64,000 nucleotides of DNA from Hypericibacter adhaerens (GCF_008728835.1 NZ_CP042582.1:1-64000), one strand, 5' to 3'; positions 1 to 13,503 are shown, counted from the stretch's first letter. The notes: generated from the sequence alone by a model not told the origin. Numbers and translations are program-made.

Positions 1-1389
1 ATGAAGGCAAGCGGGCTTGACAGCCAGCTCAACGCGAAATGGGCGCGTGTGCGGGGAAGGCTGCGCTCCGAATATGGCGAGCAGGCCTACCGCAGCTGGC
101 TGAAGCCCCTGACCCTGGTGGGGCACGACAACGGCGCCTTCAAGATCGCCGTGCCCACCCGCTTCATCCGTGACTGGGTGATGCAGCATTATTCCGACCG
201 CCTGCGCCAGCTCCTGGCCGGCGAGGTGAACGAGTTCCGCGCGGTCGAGATCGTGGTCGACAGCGCCAAGGCGCCGGCCGACGCCGAGGCCAGCCAGCCC
301 GCCTATCTCCAGGCGGCGCCCGCGGCGGTGGCCGAGCTGCCCTCCCCGGGTCCGGGCGCCGACGATGTCAGCGCGCCGCTCGATCCGCGCTTCACCTTCG
401 AGAACTTCGTCGTCGGCAAGTCGAACGAGCTCGCCTATGCGGCCGCGCGACGGGTCGCCGAGAGCAAGACCGTGCCCTTCAACCCGCTCTTCCTTTATGG
501 CGGGGTCGGGCTCGGCAAGACCCACCTGATGCATGCCATCGCCTGGCATATCAAGAAGGCCCAGCCCGAGCGGCGCGTGATCTATCTCTCGGCCGAGAAG
601 TTCATGTACCAGTTCATCCGGGCGCTCCGGCACAAGAACACCATGGCCTTCAAGGAGCAGTTCCGCTCGGTCGACGTGCTGATGATCGACGACGTGCAGT
701 TCATCAGCGGCAAGGATTCCACGCAGGAGGAATTCTTCCATACCTTCAACGCGCTGGTGGACCAGAACCGCCAGGTCGTGATCTCGGCCGACAAGTCGCC
801 CTCCGACCTCGAAGGCCTCGAGGAGCGGATGCGCTCGCGCCTCGGCTGGGGCCTCGTCGCCGACATCCACCCCACCACCTACGAGCTGAGGCTCGGCATC
901 CTGCAGAACAAGGGCGAGCAGCTGGGTGCGGAGATCCCGCCCAAGGTGCTGGAGTTCCTGGCCCACAAGATCCTCTCCAACGTGCGCGAGCTCGAGGGCG
1001 CGCTCAACCGCATCGTCGCCCATGCGACGCTGGTGGGCCGCCCGGTGACGCTCGAGACCACGCAGGAGGTGCTGCACGATCTCTTACGCGCCAACGACCG
1101 GCGCGTCACGATCGAGGAGATCCAGCGCAAGGTGGCCGAGCATTTCAACATCAAGATCTCGGAGATGCAGTCGGCCCGGCGCGCCCGCGCGGTGGCGCGG
1201 CCGCGGCAAGTCGCGATGTATCTCGCCAAGCAGCTCACCTCGCGCTCGCTGCCCGAGATCGGCCGCAAGTTCGGCGGGCGCGACCACACCACGGTCATGC
1301 ATGCCGTGCGCAAGGTGGAGGAGCTGCGCTCGACCGATTCCTCCTTCTCCGAGGATGTCGATCTGCTGCGCCGGATGCTCGAGGCCTGA
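1..1389 (+). CDS. dnaA: Chromosomal replication initiator DnaA
   Basis: This is the AAA+ ATPase that binds DnaA boxes and melts the origin. The 462-residue length is normal. Visible parts are an N-terminal DnaB-contacting domain, Walker [10 protein letters not shown] near residue 170, Walker [10 protein letters not shown] near 230, and the C-terminal DNA-binding signature [11 protein letters not shown] near 425-435. The ATG is base 1 of the window, which fits a chromosome numbered from dnaA, so its own promoter lies outside the window. dnaN follows after a 360-base gap. The reading is unambiguous from the motifs. Confidence 0.98.
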   Translation: MKASGLDSQLNAKWARVRGRLRSEYGEQAYRSWLKPLTLVGHDNGAFKIAVPTRFIRDWVMQHYSDRLRQLLAGEVNEFRAVEIVVDSAKAPADAEASQPAYLQAAPAAVAELPSPGPGADDVSAPLDPRFTFENFVVGKSNELAYAAARRVAESKTVPFNPLFLYGGVGLGKTHLMHAIAWHIKKAQPERRVIYLSAEKFMYQFIRALRHKNTMAFKEQFRSVDVLMIDDVQFISGKDSTQEEFFHTFNALVDQNRQVVISADKSPSDLEGLEERMRSRLGWGLVADIHPTTYELRLGILQNKGEQLGAEIPPKVLEFLAHKILSNVRELEGALNRIVAHATLVGRPVTLETTQEVLHDLLRANDRRVTIEEIQRKVAEHFNIKISEMQSARRARAVARPRQVAMYLAKQLTSRSLPEIGRKFGGRDHTTVMHAVRKVEELRSTDSSFSEDVDLLRRMLEA

Positions 1390-1749
1390 ACCGGCCCGAC
1401 GCCGCTTTCCCGATCCCGTTTCCGCGACTCGGAAACCCCGGAATCGGCCTTTTCGGCCGGTCGCCGCCGCTTCGTGGCGCCTACGGGCGGCGGCCCCGTC
1501 CGGGGCCTCGCGGGAAGTGCTGATTTCAGGCCCTTTTTCGGCTTGCCGCCGGGCCTGGGAAAACAGGGAAATCGCTTCCCAAAACAAGGGCTTGTGCTAG
1601 TATAACAAACCGTCCTGCCGCGCCTGCGGCGAGGCCCGGCCTGGGCGCCTTCCGCCCGCATCTGCCGGCCCGCCCGAAGCCTTATTTCCGGCCCTGGCCG
1701 GACGGCCATAAGAACAAAGGCGCAATCGGAAACCCCCAAGACACCAGCC
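1390..1749. other. dnaA-dnaN intergenic region
   Basis: This is 360 bases without a convincing gene. A short hairpin (CGGCC/GGCCG around a TTTTC loop, 1445-1459) could be a weak dnaA terminator, although no T-tract follows it. A TAGTATAAC element at 1598-1606 is a possible -10 for dnaN. I found no cluster of TTATNCACA DnaA boxes, so I do not call an origin here. Confidence 0.6.
1598..1606 (+). promoter_or_regulatory. candidate -10 element upstream of dnaN
   Basis: The AT-rich TAGTATAAC stands out in a GC-rich spacer about 145 bases before the dnaN ATG. No good -35 hexamer is seen; the nearest spaced option is CTTCCC at 1575-1580. The assignment is tentative. Confidence 0.3.
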
Positions 1750-2868
1750 ATGAAACTGACCATCGAACGCGGTGCCCTCCTCCGGTCCCTTGGCCATGTG
1801 CAGAGCGTCGTCGAACGGCGCAACACCATCCCGATCCTTTCGAACATCCTGATCGAGGGATCGAAGGAAGCGCTGCACATGACGGCGACCGACATGGATC
1901 TCAGCATCGTCGAGCGCACGCCGGCGTCGATCGGGCAGGCGGGTGCCACCACCGTGCCGGCCCACACGCTCTACGACATCGTCCGCAAGCTGCCCGAAGG
2001 GGCGCAGGTCGAGATCGACGGGGCGAGCGATGCGGGCCAGCTGGGCCTGCGCGCCGGCCGCGCCCGCTTCTCGCTGGCGACCTTGCCGCGCGAGGATTTC
2101 CCGGCGGTCAATGTCGGCGACCTGCCGCACCGCTTCCATGTCCCGGCCGAGGAGATGCGCGCCCTCATCGATCGCACCAGCTTCGCGATCTCGACCGAGG
2201 AGACGCGCTATTACCTCAACGGCATCTATCTGCACGCCCATACCCAGGGCAAGGCGAAGGCCTTACGCGCGGTCGCGACCGACGGCCACAGGCTCGCGCG
2301 GATCGAGCTGGGTCTGCCTTCGGGCGCCGCCGAGATGCCGGGCGTGATCGTGCCGCGCAAGGCCGTGGCCGAGCTCAGGAAGCTGATCGAGGAGATCGAC
2401 GGGGCAGTCGAGGTGGCGCTGTCGGACACGCGCATCAGCTTCGCCTTCGCCGACGTGCTGCTCACCTCCAAGCTGATCGACGGCAGCTTCCCGGACTATC
2501 ACCGCGTGATTCCGACCGGCAACGACAAGCTGCTCACGGTCGACCGCAAGAGCTTCATGGAGGCGGTCGACCTGGTCGCCACCATCTCGAGCGAGAAGTC
2601 GCGCGCGGTGAAGCTGTCGCTGAAGGAGGGCCACCTGACCCTCTCGGCCTCGAGCCCGGAAAACGGCACGGCCACCGAGGAACTGGAGGCGAGCTATGCC
2701 GGCCAGCCGATCGAGATCGGCTTCAACTCGCGCTACCTCATCGACATCCTGCGCCAGATCCAGGGCGACAATGCCGAGATCGCGCTCGCCGATGCGGCGT
2801 CGCCCACCCTGATGAAGGATCCGGCCAACGGCGCGGCGCTCTATGTGCTGATGCCGATGCGCGTCTGA
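1750..2868 (+). CDS. dnaN: DNA polymerase III subunit beta (sliding clamp)
   Basis: This is the ring-shaped processivity clamp that tethers DNA polymerase III to DNA. It is 372 residues, the usual length, with the three-fold clamp repeat. Recognisable stretches are the ERRNTIPILSNI region near residue 20 and the conserved C-terminal LMPMRV ending. It lies in the standard dnaA-dnaN-recF-gyrB order, 37 bases before recF, so co-transcription with recF is likely. Confidence 0.98.
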   Translation: MKLTIERGALLRSLGHVQSVVERRNTIPILSNILIEGSKEALHMTATDMDLSIVERTPASIGQAGATTVPAHTLYDIVRKLPEGAQVEIDGASDAGQLGLRAGRARFSLATLPREDFPAVNVGDLPHRFHVPAEEMRALIDRTSFAISTEETRYYLNGIYLHAHTQGKAKALRAVATDGHRLARIELGLPSGAAEMPGVIVPRKAVAELRKLIEEIDGAVEVALSDTRISFAFADVLLTSKLIDGSFPDYHRVIPTGNDKLLTVDRKSFMEAVDLVATISSEKSRAVKLSLKEGHLTLSASSPENGTATEELEASYAGQPIEIGFNSRYLIDILRQIQGDNAEIALADAASPTLMKDPANGAALYVLMPMRV

Positions 2869-2905
2869 GGCGGCCGGTTTCCCACGAGGCATTCCGACGA
2901 GGCAG

Positions 2906-6689
<3,784 letters not shown>

Positions 6690-6784
6690 GGCACCGGGCC
6701 GGGGAACCGACCGATGGCTGCCCCCGGCGCCAGCCCGGCCAGGACGATTGCCGATCCCGCCGATATCGGGTCGTTCGGGGCGGA

Positions 6785-7675
6785 GTGTCGGCGACCGTGA
6801 ACAAGCGCATGCCTCCCCTGATCGCTCTCCGGGCCTTCGAAGCCGTGGGCCGGACCGGAAGCATCCGCGCGGCCGGTGACGAGCTGGGGGTGAGCCATAC
6901 CGTCGTCTCCCGGCATGTCCGGAATCTGGAAGAGTATATCGGGGCCGATCTCATCGAGCAGCATGGCCGCGGGATCGTCTTGACCGCGCAGGGTCGGCGG
7001 TTTCATACCCGGATCAGCGGCTCCTTCTCGGACATCCTTCGCGCGACGGCGGAACTCTCGCCGACCTATCGGCGATCCCTGGAGGTGTGGTGCATGCCGG
7101 GGATCGCGCACCATCTGTTGCTCTCTGTCCTGGACGAGCTGAGATCGAGCCTCCCCGACGTCGATCTCTCCTTCAAGCCGACCTTGGAGCGACCGGATCT
7201 GGCCCATGGCCAGGCCGATGCGGAGATCTTCTATCTCGACCGGACGGAACTCGACGAGGCGATCCGATACGAGGAGCTCGCCCGGCCCCGTGTCTTCCCG
7301 GTGGCCAGCCCCGATTTTGCCGGAGCCCATCCGGAGATCCGCAGGATCGAGGATCTCCTGGTGGCGCCTCTCCTCCACGAGCAGTCGACCCGGTACTGGA
7401 CCGCCTGGTTCGCCGCCGCCGGCATGGCCGACATTCCGGCTCTCCCGGGTCCCAAGCTCTGGCACGCCAATTTCACGCTCGATGCGGCGACGCAGGGGCG
7501 GGGAATAGCGCTGGCAAACGATGTCCTGATCCAGCGTTTCCGATCGGGCCTCGTCGAGCTGCTGGAGACCCGCGTGACCATCGGCGCTTATTACCTGATC
7601 GTTCCCACCAGCCGGTGGAACGAAGCCGACATCAAAGTCCTTGCCGCCTGGGCCAAGCGAGCGCTGAGCGCCTGA
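6785..7675 (+). CDS. LysR-family transcriptional regulator (GcvA-like)
   Basis: The N-terminal winged helix-turn-helix (PPLIALRAFEAVGRTGSIR followed by DELGVSHTVVSRHVRNLE) and a periplasmic-binding-like effector domain are typical of GcvA-like LysR regulators. It is drawn from the GTG at 6785 (296 aa). The ATG at 6809 (MPPLIALRAF) is an equally good start and gives the usual family N-terminus. It sits directly upstream and co-oriented with an amino-acid-type ABC importer and two hydrolases, so it probably controls that cluster. The ligand is unknown. Confidence 0.9.
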   Translation: MSATVNKRMPPLIALRAFEAVGRTGSIRAAGDELGVSHTVVSRHVRNLEEYIGADLIEQHGRGIVLTAQGRRFHTRISGSFSDILRATAELSPTYRRSLEVWCMPGIAHHLLLSVLDELRSSLPDVDLSFKPTLERPDLAHGQADAEIFYLDRTELDEAIRYEELARPRVFPVASPDFAGAHPEIRRIEDLLVAPLLHEQSTRYWTAWFAAAGMADIPALPGPKLWHANFTLDAATQGRGIALANDVLIQRFRSGLVELLETRVTIGAYYLIVPTSRWNEADIKVLAAWAKRALSA

Positions 7676-7680
7676 GACAT

Positions 7681-7701
7681 CTGGTGCTCAAAATGCACCA
7701 G
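7681..7701. terminator. inverted repeat after the LysR gene
   Basis: Perfect 7-base arms CTGGTGC and GCACCAG flank a 7-base AT-rich loop, beginning 5 bases after the LysR stop codon. It could be a weak terminator or an operator in the regulator/importer spacer. No T-tract follows. Confidence 0.4.
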
Positions 7702-7840
7702 AGCGCGGCAATTACGTATTAGTCGGTCACAGCTTTGACATCCTAGTCTCGCCAGGCCTCGGGCGCCTCGACCCGACGGCCATTTTTGTCCGCATAGCAA
7801 AACCGCGCCGCCCTACGCGTAGCCATAAGAGGATTCTGGA

Positions 7841-8710
7841 ATGAAGCTGAAGAGATTTCTACTGCGTCTGGCCCTGAGCCTGATTGTGCTGGCCGGGCTC
7901 TCGACATCGTTCTCGGCGCGAGCCGAGACGCTGGCCGAGCTGCGCGCGGGTGGAACCCTGCGTGTCGGCGTCGGCATCATGGGGCTCAAGCCCTATATCT
8001 GGCAGAATCCGGACGGGTCCTATACCGGTCTCGAACATGACATCCTCCAGTATGTCCTAAAGGAGATCGGGGTCCCGAAATACGAATATGTCCTGACGGA
8101 GTGGCAGACCCTGATTCCGGGCCTGAAGAGCGACCGTTGGGACATCATCATGTCCGGCCTGGGCTTCAACCAGGAGCGGCTGGGCGTCGGCGGCATCGCC
8201 TTCGCCCATCCCCATCTGCTCTATGTCGACTATGTGATCGTGCGCAAGGATTCGCCGATCCAGAAGCTCGAGGATCTGAAGGGAAAGACCGTCGCTTCCG
8301 TTCTCGGCTCGATGGACTCGCTCAATGCGCATAACCTGAAGGACGCCGGCAAGATCGGCGAGGTTCAGGATTTCAATGGCTGGGGCGAGCCCTTCATCGC
8401 ATTGCGTAACCAGCAGGTGGATGCCGTCATCATCGACCAGATGACCTATCTGGGGCAGGTCGCGGAGCTCCAGGATCTGCGGCTCGTCGGCGAGCCGATG
8501 CCTTACCAGCCGAAACCCGAATGGGCCGAGGCCGAAAGCAAGGCCGACTACAAGTTGGGTGCGGCCGGGATCATCCTGCGTTCCGACGATGTGGAGCTCA
8601 AGGAAGCCATCGACAAGGCGATCGACAAGATGTTCGCCGATGGCACCCACGAAGCCCTGCTGAAGAAATACGGCGCTTGGGATCCCAGCCAGGCGAATCC
8701 GATGAAGTAA
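7841..8710 (+). CDS. amino-acid-type ABC transporter substrate-binding protein
   Basis: This is a periplasmic solute-binding protein of family 3 (polar amino acid type). A signal peptide covers about residues 1-28 (KRFLLRLALSLIVLAGL, then SARA-ETL). The mature part starts with LAELRAGGTLRVGVG and continues with YTGLEHDILQYV and KLEDLKGKTVASVLGS, characteristic of this fold. A purine-rich AAGAGG lies before the ATG. Its permease and ATPase are at 10663 and 11340, separated from it by two enzyme genes. The ligand is not evident; the neighbouring hydrolase suggests a guanidino compound. Confidence 0.93.
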   Translation: MKLKRFLLRLALSLIVLAGLSTSFSARAETLAELRAGGTLRVGVGIMGLKPYIWQNPDGSYTGLEHDILQYVLKEIGVPKYEYVLTEWQTLIPGLKSDRWDIIMSGLGFNQERLGVGGIAFAHPHLLYVDYVIVRKDSPIQKLEDLKGKTVASVLGSMDSLNAHNLKDAGKIGEVQDFNGWGEPFIALRNQQVDAVIIDQMTYLGQVAELQDLRLVGEPMPYQPKPEWAEAESKADYKLGAAGIILRSDDVELKEAIDKAIDKMFADGTHEALLKKYGAWDPSQANPMK

Positions 8711-8720
8711 GACTGCCGAC

Positions 8721-8766
8721 CGGAGGCGGCCCCAGGCATTCTGCCTGAAGAACCGGGCCGCCTCCG
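8721..8766 (+). terminator. strong stem-loop after the binding-protein gene
   Basis: Twelve-base perfect arms CGGAGGCGGCCC (8721-8732) and GGGCCGCCTCCG (8755-8766) begin 10 bases after the binding-protein stop. No U-tract follows. Such stem-loops after a binding-protein gene commonly protect the upstream mRNA end or partly terminate transcription, raising binding-protein levels relative to downstream genes. That role is inferred here. Confidence 0.65.
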
Positions 8767-8836
8767 ATCTTCCGGGCCGGGCCACCTGCGGTTCGGCCGG
8801 CGAAACCACCTCGCCAGAAATCTCCCCCGCCGCAGA

Positions 8837-9877
8837 ATGAAAGTGCGACATCCCATGTTGAGGAACTATCCGGGCATCATTTCCGAAGAGGATTTCCGCT
8901 ATCACCGGATGATCAGCATCTTCGCCTCGGAACCGGAGCCGCCCTTCGAGAGCGTGCCGGAGCAGACGGAGATCTGGGGGCGGCGCTGGGGATGCTCTAA
9001 CGATGTCGGCCGGCTGCGGGTCGTGCTGATGCATCGGCCCGGCGACGAGCTCAACAGGGTCGATGTCGCCAAGACGATGCCCGAGATCGGCGGCTTCGGC
9101 GATCCCAAGACCGGCTGGTACTGGCGTGGTGCCGAAGGGCCGAACTTGGCCGCGATGCAAGAGCAGCATGACCGGCTGACCGCTCTGCTCGAGCAGGAGG
9201 GCGTGGAGGTCGTCAGGCTCAAGCGCACCGCCACCGGCCGCATGAAATCCTGCTACACGCGGGATTCCTGCATCGCGGTCAAGGGCGGCGCGATCGTCAC
9301 GCGTCTGGGGGCCCGGGTCCGCCGCGGCGAGGAACGCCCGGTCGCGGAAACCCTGATCGATATCGGTTGCCCCATCCTTCGGACCATGAGCGGCAACGCC
9401 ATCTTCGAGGGCGGTTCGTTCGCCTGGATCGACAGCGCCACGGCGGTCGCTGCCATCTCCTCGCGCGGGAACATGGAAGGCGTCCGCCAGCTCGAGGAAG
9501 TGCTGCGCTCGCAAGACGTCAAGCTGCTGGTGATCTCCGTGCCCGGCTATCGCCTGCATATCGATGGCGCATTCGTGATGGTGGACAGGGATACCGCCTT
9601 GATCAATCCGACCCAGCTTCCGTTCGATTTCCTGACGGAGCTGAAGGAGCGGAAGATCAGGCTCATCGACGTCCATCCCGAGGATTCGGTCTGGACCATC
9701 AATTGCCTGGCCCTGCGGCCGGGCCGGGTGGTGATGAGCGAGGGGGTGTCGCCGCGGACGGTGGACCGTCTCGGCGCTGCGGGGATCGAGGTGGTTATGG
9801 TACCTTACGCCAATGTGACCTCGGGCGGCGGTGGCATCCATTGCAGCACCTCGCCCCTGGTGAGGGACGATCTATAG
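8837..9877 (+). CDS. amidinotransferase / dimethylarginine dimethylaminohydrolase-family protein
   Basis: This is a pentein-fold (arginine deiminase/DDAH/amidinotransferase superfamily) enzyme of 346 aa. The visible catalytic elements are FEGGSF near residue 190, LHIDGAF with the catalytic His near 240, and GGGIHCSTSPL with the nucleophilic Cys336 near the C terminus. Such enzymes hydrolyse or transfer the amidino group of guanidino substrates. An in-frame ATG at 8855 is an alternative start. Its place inside an ABC importer operon suggests it acts on the imported solute. The exact substrate (methylarginine, arginine or another guanidine) cannot be read from sequence. Confidence 0.88.
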   Translation: MKVRHPMLRNYPGIISEEDFRYHRMISIFASEPEPPFESVPEQTEIWGRRWGCSNDVGRLRVVLMHRPGDELNRVDVAKTMPEIGGFGDPKTGWYWRGAEGPNLAAMQEQHDRLTALLEQEGVEVVRLKRTATGRMKSCYTRDSCIAVKGGAIVTRLGARVRRGEERPVAETLIDIGCPILRTMSGNAIFEGGSFAWIDSATAVAAISSRGNMEGVRQLEEVLRSQDVKLLVISVPGYRLHIDGAFVMVDRDTALINPTQLPFDFLTELKERKIRLIDVHPEDSVWTINCLALRPGRVVMSEGVSPRTVDRLGAAGIEVVMVPYANVTSGGGGIHCSTSPLVRDDL

Positions 9878-9886
9878 GGGCCGAAG

Positions 9887-10603
9887 GTGACCTGGTTCAG
9901 CACGCGGTCTTGCGGCGAGGGTGTGACGCTGATCTGGGAGCCGGAGGTGAGGCTCGGCATCCGCTGCAACATCTGGCATGTCCGTGGCGGCGCGCGCGAT
10001 CTCCTGATCGATTCCGGCATGGGGGTGGTGCCGCTGAAGGCCGAGCTCGGCGGACTGATCCGGGCAAACACGCTGTGCGTGGCCACCCACACCCATTTCG
10101 ACCATATCGGCGGCCACCACGAGTTCCGCGAGCGGGCGATCCATCCCGCCGAGGCCGCCATCCTTTCGGCACCGACCCGGAAGAATACCGCAATCGACAT
10201 CTATGTCGACGAGAAGACCTTTCTTTCGCCGCCCCATGCGCGGTTCGACTGGCACGACTACGATATCGAAGCGGCGCCGCCGACGATGCTGCTCCATGAC
10301 GGCGATATCATCGAGTTCGGCGATCGCCGGGTGGAGGTCATGCATCTCCCCGGCCATACACCCGGCTGCATCGCGCTCTTCGAGGCAGCGACCGGGATCC
10401 TGTTCTCCGGCGACGTGATCTATGATGGCACGCTCTACGACAATCTGGAGAACTCCTCGATCCCGGACTATCGCCGCAGCATGAGGCGGTTGCGCGATCT
10501 GCCGGTGACGATCGTGCATGGCGGCCATCGCGAGAGCTTCGGGCGGGACCGCATGATCGAGATCATCGACAGCTATCTGGCGAAAACAGACGGCCAAGGC
10601 TGA
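9887..10603 (+). CDS. MBL-fold metallo-hydrolase
   Basis: This is a metallo-beta-lactamase-fold hydrolase of 238 aa. The zinc motif is T-H68-T-H70-F-D72-H73, followed by MHLPGHTPG near 154 and FSGDVIYDG further on. It starts at a GTG 9 bases after the preceding stop, so it is tightly coupled to the amidinotransferase-like gene. Family members hydrolyse lactones, thioesters or phosphoesters. Here it may open or cleave the product of the upstream enzyme, but no substrate can be assigned. Confidence 0.9.
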   Translation: MTWFSTRSCGEGVTLIWEPEVRLGIRCNIWHVRGGARDLLIDSGMGVVPLKAELGGLIRANTLCVATHTHFDHIGGHHEFRERAIHPAEAAILSAPTRKNTAIDIYVDEKTFLSPPHARFDWHDYDIEAAPPTMLLHDGDIIEFGDRRVEVMHLPGHTPGCIALFEAATGILFSGDVIYDGTLYDNLENSSIPDYRRSMRRLRDLPVTIVHGGHRESFGRDRMIEIIDSYLAKTDGQG

Positions 10604-10662
10604 AGATCGAACGGCCAAGGAGGGCGTACTCTCTTGCATAAGGACAGGCGGGCGGCATTGCC

Positions 10663-11343
10663 ATGCTAGATTTCTTCGTCAATGTGGCTCCCGCTTATGT
10701 CCCCGCCTTGTTGCGGGGCGCGCTGGTCACCATCGAGCTCTCGTGCCTCAGCATCCTGCTCGGCACCGCCCTGGGGCTTCTGGTCGCCTTGGGCCGGCTC
10801 TCCTCGAGCAGCATCCTCAGGCATCTGCTGGATGCCTATGTCGAGATCTGGCGCAACGTCCCGCTGATCGTCCAGCTGCTGCTGATCTACTTTTCCCTGC
10901 CTCATGTGGGAATCCGGCTTCCAGCCTTCGTCGCGGGCGTGGTGGGCCTGAGCCTGAACCTCGCGGCCTACCTCTCGGAAGTCTTTCGCGCGGCCATCAT
11001 CTCGATCTCCAAGACCCAGTCGGAAGCCGGCATCTCGATCGGCATGTCGCGCGGGCAGGTCTATCGGCGGATCATCATCCCGCAAGCGGCCCTCATCGCG
11101 ATCCCCACGGTCGGCGGCTATTTCATCTCGCTGCTCAAGGATTGCGCGCTGGTCTCCTTCATCTCGGTGAATGAGCTTCTTCGCGAAGGGACCATCATCA
11201 TCAGCGCGACCTTCCGCTCCATGGAGGTCTATCTTCTGATCGCGCTGATCTACTTCATCATGAGCTTCGTGGCCGCCCGGCTGGTGCGCCGGCTGGAATG
11301 GGCGCTGACGCCGCGATATCTCCGAAGCAGGCTCTCGCAATGA
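10663..11343 (+). CDS. amino-acid-type ABC transporter permease
   Basis: This is an inner-membrane permease of the His/Glu/Gln/Arg/opine type, 226 aa. Several hydrophobic segments are visible, and the EAA-type loop reads EAGISIGMSRGQVYRRIIIPQA near residues 122-145. Its stop codon overlaps the start of the ATPase gene (ATGA), showing translational coupling. Only one permease is present, so it probably works as a homodimer. Partners are the binding protein at 7841 and the ATPase at 11340. Confidence 0.94.
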   Translation: MLDFFVNVAPAYVPALLRGALVTIELSCLSILLGTALGLLVALGRLSSSSILRHLLDAYVEIWRNVPLIVQLLLIYFSLPHVGIRLPAFVAGVVGLSLNLAAYLSEVFRAAIISISKTQSEAGISIGMSRGQVYRRIIIPQAALIAIPTVGGYFISLLKDCALVSFISVNELLREGTIIISATFRSMEVYLLIALIYFIMSFVAARLVRRLEWALTPRYLRSRLSQ

Positions 11344-12110
11344 CCGAACCGGAACCGATCCTCTGTGTTCGCGGGCTGAAGAAACGATTCGGCGATCATA
11401 TCGTCCTCAACGGCATCGATCTCGATGTCTTTGCGGGCCAGGTCGTCGTCCTGATCGGCTCCAGCGGCAGCGGCAAGAGCACGCTCCTGCGCTGCCTGAA
11501 TTTCCTGGAGATGCCCTATGCCGGTGCGATCCTGTTCGGCGGAAGGGCCCTGTGCCGGGAAGGCGCGCAGGGCTTCGATGTCCTGCCGGAACGCGAGCTT
11601 CGCGGCGTGCGGGCGCAGATGCCGATGGTGTTCCAGCAATTCAACCTCCTGAGCCACCGGACCGTGCTGCAGAATGTGATCGAAGGTCCGACGGTGGTGC
11701 TCGGGAGGCCCCGCGCCGAGGCAATCGCGGAGGCCAGGGAGGCGCTGGCACGCTTCGGTCTCGACGAGAAGCAGGACGCCTATCCGGGCGAGCTGTCGGG
11801 CGGCCAGCAGCAGCGCGTCGCCATCGTGCGGGCCGTGATGATGAAGCCGAAGCTCATTCTTTTCGACGAGCCGACATCGGCGCTCGATCCGGAGCTCGTG
11901 GCGGGCGTTCAGGCCGCCATCCAGTCGCTGGCGGCGGACGGCATGACGATGGTGATCGTGACCCATGAAATGGGTTTCGCGCGGCGGCTTGCCGATCGCA
12001 TCCATTTCATGGCCGGTGGGAGAATCGAGGAATCCGGCGAGCCCGATGCGATATTCGGCTCGCCGCGAAGCGCGCGGCTGAAGGCGTTCGTGGCGTCCAT
12101 GATTCATTGA
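11340..12110 (+). CDS. amino-acid-type ABC transporter ATP-binding protein
   Basis: This is the energising subunit of the importer, 256 aa from the ATG that overlaps the permease stop. Walker A is GSSGSGKST near residue 40, the Q-loop is MVFQQFNLL, the signature is LSGGQQQR near 152 and Walker B is [12 protein letters not shown] near 171, followed by the VTHEMGFA switch. It belongs to the GlnQ/HisP class. It is the last gene of the 7841-12110 cluster. Confidence 0.95.
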   Translation: MTEPEPILCVRGLKKRFGDHIVLNGIDLDVFAGQVVVLIGSSGSGKSTLLRCLNFLEMPYAGAILFGGRALCREGAQGFDVLPERELRGVRAQMPMVFQQFNLLSHRTVLQNVIEGPTVVLGRPRAEAIAEAREALARFGLDEKQDAYPGELSGGQQQRVAIVRAVMMKPKLILFDEPTSALDPELVAGVQAAIQSLAADGMTMVIVTHEMGFARRLADRIHFMAGGRIEESGEPDAIFGSPRSARLKAFVASMIH

Positions 12111-12204
12111 ACAGCCTCTTCGCTGGATACCGTCGCGGCCTCTTCTGTGGCAAGCTTCTCCGATCGGCTCGGCGAAGCGGGCCCGATCCTGCTCCGGGGC
12201 TGCG

Positions 12205-13503
12205 ATGCTGCGCGACGACCATATCCAGGAGGAGGCCGACCGCCATCACGGGCCGGGCGGTGCGACGCGTGCCTTCGCGCAGTCGCTCCACCTGCTCGGC
12301 ACGAGGCGCTTCGGCACCTTCTGCTTCGCGAGCCTGCTCTCGAACTTCGGGACCTGGGCGCAGAACGTGGCCGAGCCCTGGCTGCTGCTGACGCTGGGCG
12401 CCTCCTCCTTCCTGATCGGTCTCGATTCCTTCGTCATGTCGGCGCCGGTCTGGGTGCTGACGCTGGTCGGCGGGCTGCTGGCCGACCGCAGCGACCGCCG
12501 CCGCGTGATCGCCACCTGCCAGTCGATCCAGATGCTTTGCCCGCTGCTGCTGGTCGTGCTGCTGCTGACGGGCGGCGTGCGGCCCTGGATCGTGATCGCG
12601 TTGGCGCTCGTGGTGGGCGTGACGGACGCGCTCTCGATGCCCTCCTTCACCTCGATCGTCCCCAGCATCGTCGAGCGCAAGGAGATCCCCGCCGCCCTCG
12701 CGCTCAATGCGACGCAGTTCAACCTCTCGCGCGTGCTGGGGCCGGCGCTCGCGGGCGTCATCATGGCCGGCGTCGGCGCCGTCGGCTGCTTCGCGTTGAG
12801 CTGGGCCTCCTATCTGCCCTTCATCTGGGTGGCGCTCTGGATCCTGCCGCGGGGAAAGCCGGCGGCGACGGAAGAGGACGGTCCCGAGAACCGCCGGATC
12901 CGCGCCGGGCTGCGCTATGTGATGCGCACGCCGAACCTGCGCTATGCGCTGCTGACGGTGCTGTTCACGAGCATCCTCTGCGGGCCACTCATCGTCTTCT
13001 GCCCGGTGCTGGTCAAGCAGGCGTTCCAAGGCGATGTCGGCGGCTTCAGCGCCGCGGTCAGCGCCTTCGGGATCGGCGGGCTCCTGGGGGCCGTGGCCCT
13101 CCTCGGCGTCGACCCGGCCCATGACCGCCGGCGGATGAGCTCCTGGCTGGCGGTGGCCTATGGCGCCACCGTCGCGCTCGTCGCCGTCAATCCCTGGTTC
13201 TGGGGATTGCCGGTGTTGCTGGCGCTGGCCGGGCTCTTCATGACCGTCAGCAACACCTCGGCCAACGCGCTGCTGCAATCGACCTCGCTCTCGGCGATGC
13301 GGGGCCGCACCGTCAGCCTCTATATGCTCGCCATGCGCGGCGGCATCGCCATCGGCAGCCTGGCGACGGGCCTGGCGGTCGATTGGCTGGGCGTGCGCGA
13401 TGCACTGCTGATCGATGGCGCGGCCGCGATCGTCCTGCAGCTTCTCGTCGGCATCGCATGGTCACGGACGCCAGCGCCGCTGCCTGCGAACCCTCAAGCA
13501 TAG
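12205..13503 (+). CDS. MFS transporter (EntS/MFS_3-like)
   Basis: This is a 432-aa major facilitator with about 10-12 hydrophobic segments. The cytoplasmic loop GGLLADRSDRRRVIA after the second helix is the MFS signature loop, and LLSNFGTWAQNVAEPWLLL opens the first helix. It resembles the EntS/MFS_3 exporter subgroup often annotated for enterobactin or drug efflux. It lies between two ABC clusters without an obvious link to either. The substrate is unknown. Confidence 0.88.
   Translation: MLRDDHIQEEADRHHGPGGATRAFAQSLHLLGTRRFGTFCFASLLSNFGTWAQNVAEPWLLLTLGASSFLIGLDSFVMSAPVWVLTLVGGLLADRSDRRRVIATCQSIQMLCPLLLVVLLLTGGVRPWIVIALALVVGVTDALSMPSFTSIVPSIVERKEIPAALALNATQFNLSRVLGPALAGVIMAGVGAVGCFALSWASYLPFIWVALWILPRGKPAATEEDGPENRRIRAGLRYVMRTPNLRYALLTVLFTSILCGPLIVFCPVLVKQAFQGDVGGFSAAVSAFGIGGLLGAVALLGVDPAHDRRRMSSWLAVAYGATVALVAVNPWFWGLPVLLALAGLFMTVSNTSANALLQSTSLSAMRGRTVSLYMLAMRGGIAIGSLATGLAVDWLGVRDALLIDGAAAIVLQLLVGIAWSRTPAPLPANPQA

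Noticed and set aside
7735-7740. Perfect TTGACA before the amino-acid binding-protein gene
   Set aside because: No acceptable -10 hexamer at 16-18 bases downstream.
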